This document shows positions 31,828-34,442 of a stretch of 34,442 nt of DNA, piece by piece (position 1 is the stretch's first letter; every line of letters starts with the position of its first letter). The DNA is from an uncultured Bilophila sp. (GTDB taxonomy: Bacteria; Desulfobacterota; Desulfovibrionia; Desulfovibrionales; Desulfovibrionaceae): contig CABKMN010000021.1 of the NCBI GenBank assembly GCA_902373525.1, positions 1 to 34,442 of the forward strand, written 5' to 3'. The notes beneath the pieces were generated by a model. That model did no database searches. It had not been told where the DNA came from and was given only the letters and a program-made list of their open reading frames with translations. The position numbers and the translations under genes are program-made.

Positions 31828-32250
31828 ATGAAGAACGCGCTTCCCAGCGGAAGGGTGCTGGCCGCTCTGATCCTGAATCTGGCGTTGGGAAACCTCATCC
31901 TGCTCACCGACGGGAGCTTCGGTTTCTGGAACGTCTGCCTGAGCCTCGCCTGCCTCGTCATCCTTCCGGCGGGGTTCCGGCGGGCGGCCCGGCAGCGGAA
32001 CGGCCTGCGGGCCGCGCTGATCGGCCTGCTCGCCACACTGCTGATCCCGGTCGCGGGCATGTTCCTCTCGGGCATCGTCGCGGGATTGCTCACCGGCAAG
32101 GGGGCGGGCGAAGTGCTGGGGACGGGCATGCTGTCGACCTCGCTCTTCGGCGTCGTGGGCGGCTGGCCGTTCAGCCCGCCTTTCCTCGCCGTCAACGCCT
32201 TCTTGTGCTACCGGCACTGGCGCGCGTCCCGTCCGGTTTCGCCTGCCTGA
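31828..32250 (+). CDS. Hypothetical small membrane protein
   Basis: A 140-residue protein with about four membrane segments (about 9-27, 32-50, 60-85, and 95-125 in part), basic loops (GFRRAARQRNGLR) and a short basic C-terminus. Start ATG with GGAGGA upstream. I do not recognise the family. It is followed 27 bases after its stop by a strong terminator. The 232 bases before it are GC-rich; GATCCGGCCTATCCG (31637 on) and CATCCGGCCTTTCCG (31677 on) are a short direct repeat there. Confidence 0.7.
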   Translation: MKNALPSGRVLAALILNLALGNLILLTDGSFGFWNVCLSLACLVILPAGFRRAARQRNGLRAALIGLLATLLIPVAGMFLSGIVAGLLTGKGAGEVLGTGMLSTSLFGVVGGWPFSPPFLAVNAFLCYRHWRASRPVSPA

Positions 32251-32277
32251 CGTTTTTCCCTCTTTGTCGCTGAACGG

Positions 32278-32311
32278 AAAACGGCGGGGAATCCGATTCC
32301 CCGCCGTTTTT
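32278..32311 (+). terminator. Strong intrinsic terminator after the small membrane protein gene
   Basis: AAAACGGCGGGGAAT (32278-32292) pairs perfectly with ATTCCCCGCCGTTTT (32296-32310), loop CCG, ending in five T. The A-run on the left makes it work in both directions. Confidence 0.85.
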
Positions 32312-32802
32312 CGTAGGCGTCGGCCCGTTGAGAGGGCGCAGCGATTGCAGCAAAGGAAGCCCCGCCGGCGGATTTGCCTGCCCGTGTCCGAGACGCCGTT
32401 CTTCACGGCGGCAATTGGAAATCCGTTATCGCAAGCGGCCCGGCAATGCCCGTACCGGCGGAGGTCCGACGCCCGCGGCGCATTCTTGCGGGCGGAGCGT
32501 CGCCCCGCAATCTCCGCCTAGAGCCCTTTTACGTTGAAAGGCCCTGCCGTCCGCCCGAGCAGGCGGTCGCCGCGAGGCACGCAAGTTCCTCTGCCAAGTG
32601 TCGAAGCGGCATGCCCTGACACCCCGTACGCCGTTTCCGTGCCTCGTACCCGAGCTCGTGCCGAAGCGGGCGTGCCGCAACTTGTGTGATTGGAAAACCG
32701 TAGGTTGAGCTGCTCCAGCGCCTTCCAGCAACGTCATTCCGCCCCGCCTTGCGCCGTCGGCAAAGTCCTCTCGGAGGGATTCGATACGGTCGGCGGTCTT
32801 AG
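32312..32802. other. Gene-free interval with scattered degenerate repeats
   Basis: Short frames here lack ribosome-binding sites and protein-like composition. GTGTCGAAGCGGCATGCC (32598-32615) and GTGCCGAAGCGGGCGTGCC (32658-32676) are related copies exactly 60 bases apart. ATCGCAAGCGGCCCGGCAATG (from about 32428) is a weaker match. GAGACGCCGTTCTTCACGG (32390-32408) resembles GAGACGCCGAGG-TTCTTTTCACGG at 13147-13170. It may be a fourth decayed array. Confidence 0.35.
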
Positions 32803-32844
32803 GAGGGAGAGGGTCCCCTTCTCCAGAAGAGGCCGCTTCCCCAC
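32803..32844. repeat. Decayed copy 5 of the hairpin repeat family
   Basis: GAGAGGGTCCCCTTCTCCAG and AAGAGGCCGCTTCCCC keep the CTTCTCCAGAAG centre and G-rich/C-rich arms of the family, but with mismatches in the stem. It lies just after the stop of the minus-strand GGDEF gene (32849), the same relative place as copies 1, 3 and 4. Confidence 0.45.
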
Positions 32845-32848
32845 ATGG

Positions 32849-34258
32849 CTATCCGACGAACGTCAGGCGGTCGCGTCCCCCGGACTTTGAGGCGTACATG
32901 GCGTCGTCCGCGCGCATGAGGATGGCGTCCAGCGTGTCGTCGGGCCGGGTGCGGGTCGCGCCGAGGCTGATGGTGATGCCGTTCTCTCTGTCGCGTATTG
33001 CCGAGAGCAGGCCGGAGAGGAGGGCCTCCGCGTCGGCGTCCCGGTCGATGAGGCCGATGAACTCGTCCCCGCCCCAGCGGGCCACGGTCCCGGCGTCGCC
33101 CACGATGTCCCGCGCCTTGCGGGCCACGTCGGCCAGCACTTCGTTGCCGCGCAGGTGGCCGTGGGTGTCGTTGATGCTCTTGAAGTTGTCCACGTCGAAC
33201 ATGAACACGACGGGGCTTTCCCCTTTTTTCCGGTTCAGGATCGCGTTGAAACGCTCCCGGTTGATGAGCCCGGTGAGGTCGTCCGTGGTGGCCAGCCGGG
33301 TCATGCGCCGGTTGTAGCGCACGATGATCATGGCGATGAGGATGATGATCAGCAGGATGATGACGCTGACGACGATGATGTCCTTCCAGAGCTGCGACAG
33401 GAAGGACCGCTTGATGATCGAGGTGTCCTTCTCCACGATCAGATACCAGTGGAGATCGGGGATGTAGCGGGTGACGAGGCAGTTTTCCCGGTCGTCGTAG
33501 CGGTACCAGACGCTTTCCATCTTCGCCCTGTTGAAGATGGTTTCCCGCATGGGCTCCACCGGCAGCAGATCGAAGAGGCTTTTTCGCCGGATGTTGGCGT
33601 CGTCGGTGTGGACCTGCACCTCGCCCCGCGTATCCACCAGAAAGGCGGTGAGGGAGAACTCCTTCTCGAACCGTTCGAGGAGCTGTTGCAGCGTGTCCAT
33701 CTTGACGCCGACGCCTACGACGCCCATGAGTTCGCCGTTTTCGTCCTCGATCCGGCAGTCCACGAACACCGTCAGGATGTTGTGGTCGGCCTCGTCGGTG
33801 TCCACGTCGAGGGCGTAGGGCTTCCCCGTCTTCAGGAAGTTGTAGTACCAGACGTCGTGGGCGTTGTCCGGGCTGATGCGCTTGTGTATTCCCTTGTAAT
33901 GGTAGTAATAATTGGTCTTCGCCGAGATGAGGAACACGGAGTTGTAGCCGTATTTCCGCTCAAGGTCGCGCAGGTAGCACCGGAGGCGCTCCACCCGGCC
34001 CTCCGGGGTCCCCTCCTCGCGCAGCCAGCCCTTGAGGAAGCTGTCGTTGGCCATCGTCAGGGAGACGAAGATGGGTTTCGTCAGCTCGTTGTCGATCTTC
34101 GCGTAGATGTTCAGCGAGGTCAGGCGCGAAATGTTGCGGATGTCGTCCCGGATGACTTCGCCGTAGGTGCTCTCGTTGATCAGCGTGATGCAGACGAAGC
34201 CGACGACGATGATGCCCGTGATGAGCGCGCTGATTTTCAGGAGCAGGAAGTTTTTCAT
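32849..34258 (-). CDS. Membrane-bound diguanylate cyclase: Cache sensor plus GGDEF
   Basis: A 469-residue protein that would make cyclic di-GMP in response to a periplasmic signal. Membrane segment 8-28, extracytoplasmic double-Cache domain about 35-285, second membrane segment about 294-314, GGDEF domain about 325-469. The active site is an intact GGDEF (396-400), and FDVDNFKSINDTHGH (354-368) supplies the metal Asp and base-binding residues. The inhibitory RxxD site normally found just before GGDEF is missing (GDAG instead), so product inhibition may be absent. The ATG at 34258 gives the typical N-terminal anchor but has only a weak ribosome-binding site; an upstream ATG at 34345 would overlap the promoter. 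In the Cache domain, WYYNF...GKPY (137-148) lies where ligand-binding residues usually are. Confidence 0.9.
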   Translation of the reverse strand: MKNFLLLKISALITGIIVVGFVCITLINESTYGEVIRDDIRNISRLTSLNIYAKIDNELTKPIFVSLTMANDSFLKGWLREEGTPEGRVERLRCYLRDLERKYGYNSVFLISAKTNYYYHYKGIHKRISPDNAHDVWYYNFLKTGKPYALDVDTDEADHNILTVFVDCRIEDENGELMGVVGVGVKMDTLQQLLERFEKEFSLTAFLVDTRGEVQVHTDDANIRRKSLFDLLPVEPMRETIFNRAKMESVWYRYDDRENCLVTRYIPDLHWYLIVEKDTSIIKRSFLSQLWKDIIVVSVIILLIIILIAMIIVRYNRRMTRLATTDDLTGLINRERFNAILNRKKGESPVVFMFDVDNFKSINDTHGHLRGNEVLADVARKARDIVGDAGTVARWGGDEFIGLIDRDADAEALLSGLLSAIRDRENGITISLGATRTRPDDTLDAILMRADDAMYASKSGGRDRLTFVG

Positions 34259-34335
34259 GCGGGGAGGGGCTGAATGGTGGGGGCGCGGGATGCGATCCGG
34301 GAACGGACGCCGTCCGGCGCAACGGGAGGAGGGCA

Positions 34336-34371
34336 GATACTTCATGTATCGCAAAAGCGCGGGGCTGACAA
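34336..34371 (-). promoter_or_regulatory. Candidate promoter and operator of the GGDEF gene
   Basis: On the minus strand TTGTCA (34366-34371), 17-bp spacer, TACATG (34343-34348). The inverted repeat GATAC-ATGAA-GTATC (34336-34350) covers the -10, so a repressor or activator may bind there. It supports the later start codon at 34258. The remaining bases to 34442 hold nothing I can name. Confidence 0.45.
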
Positions 34372-34442
34372 CAGATGAGACCGGCGCATTCCGAGAGGCC
34401 GCCGCTGGGGGGGGGCGGACGGGGAGAGGGACGGAACGGGGA

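Noticed and set aside
1..34442. tRNA, rRNA, insertion sequence or prophage
   Set aside because: No cloverleaf T-loop signatures, ribosomal RNA segments, transposase motifs or phage structural genes were seen; the CI-like regulator stands alone.

Overview
The window looks like a GC-rich (roughly two-thirds G+C) chromosome segment from a deltaproteobacterial sulfate reducer of the Desulfovibrionaceae type (Desulfovibrio, Bilophila or Mailhella). This rests on the look of the proteins: a UPF0251 regulator, a polyferredoxin-like protein, tripartite tricarboxylate transporters, a TauE-type carrier and many GC-rich hairpins after stop codons. The genus is inference. I see no tRNA, rRNA, transposase or phage structural gene.

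Layout. 1-5 kb: phosphomannomutase/phosphoglucomutase, divergent from hflK-hflC, then a CI/LexA-like regulator. 4.9-13 kb: envelope genes, namely an MltB-type lytic transglycosylase lipoprotein, a secreted metallophosphoesterase, a minus-strand surface-sugar group (NeuB-family nonulosonate synthase, a small secreted protein, a LIC12162-family putative transferase) and a LppC-like lipoprotein. 13.5-15.2 kb: a small minus-strand operon of UPF0251 regulator, 102-aa protein and radical SAM enzyme. 15.7-24.2 kb: an eight-gene minus-strand operon of FCD-type GntR regulator, TauE/SafE carrier, TctB, TctA, M20 peptidase, TctC, orphan TauA-like binding protein and a second M20 peptidase. 25.2-28.9 kb: a second TauA-like binding protein and a ureohydrolase behind a textbook sigma-54 promoter, divergent from a PAS-AAA+ sigma-54 activator. 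29-34.4 kb: a 4Fe-4S protein, a small Asp/His-rich exported protein, a TSCPD protein, a small membrane protein and a Cache-GGDEF diguanylate cyclase.

How the parts work together. The 15.7-28.9 kb block reads as a catabolic island: uptake (TctABC plus two TauA-like proteins with no ABC permease or ATPase nearby), hydrolysis (two M20 amidohydrolases and a ureohydrolase) and export or exchange (TauE). It has two regulators, with visible candidate operators for the GntR protein and three copies of a 16-bp palindrome for the sigma-54 activator.

The least explained material is intergenic. An array of about eight degenerate ~28-bp repeats at a period near 61 bp (24.67-25.10 kb) resembles a decayed type I-E-like CRISPR, with no cas gene in view. 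Two weaker ~60-bp periodic arrays lie at 13.17-13.40 and 15.37-15.57 kb. A family of near-identical long hairpins sits mostly just after minus-strand stop codons. A strong terminator also ends only 12 bases before the metallophosphoesterase start codon. All calls come from reading the sequence; no homology search was run.
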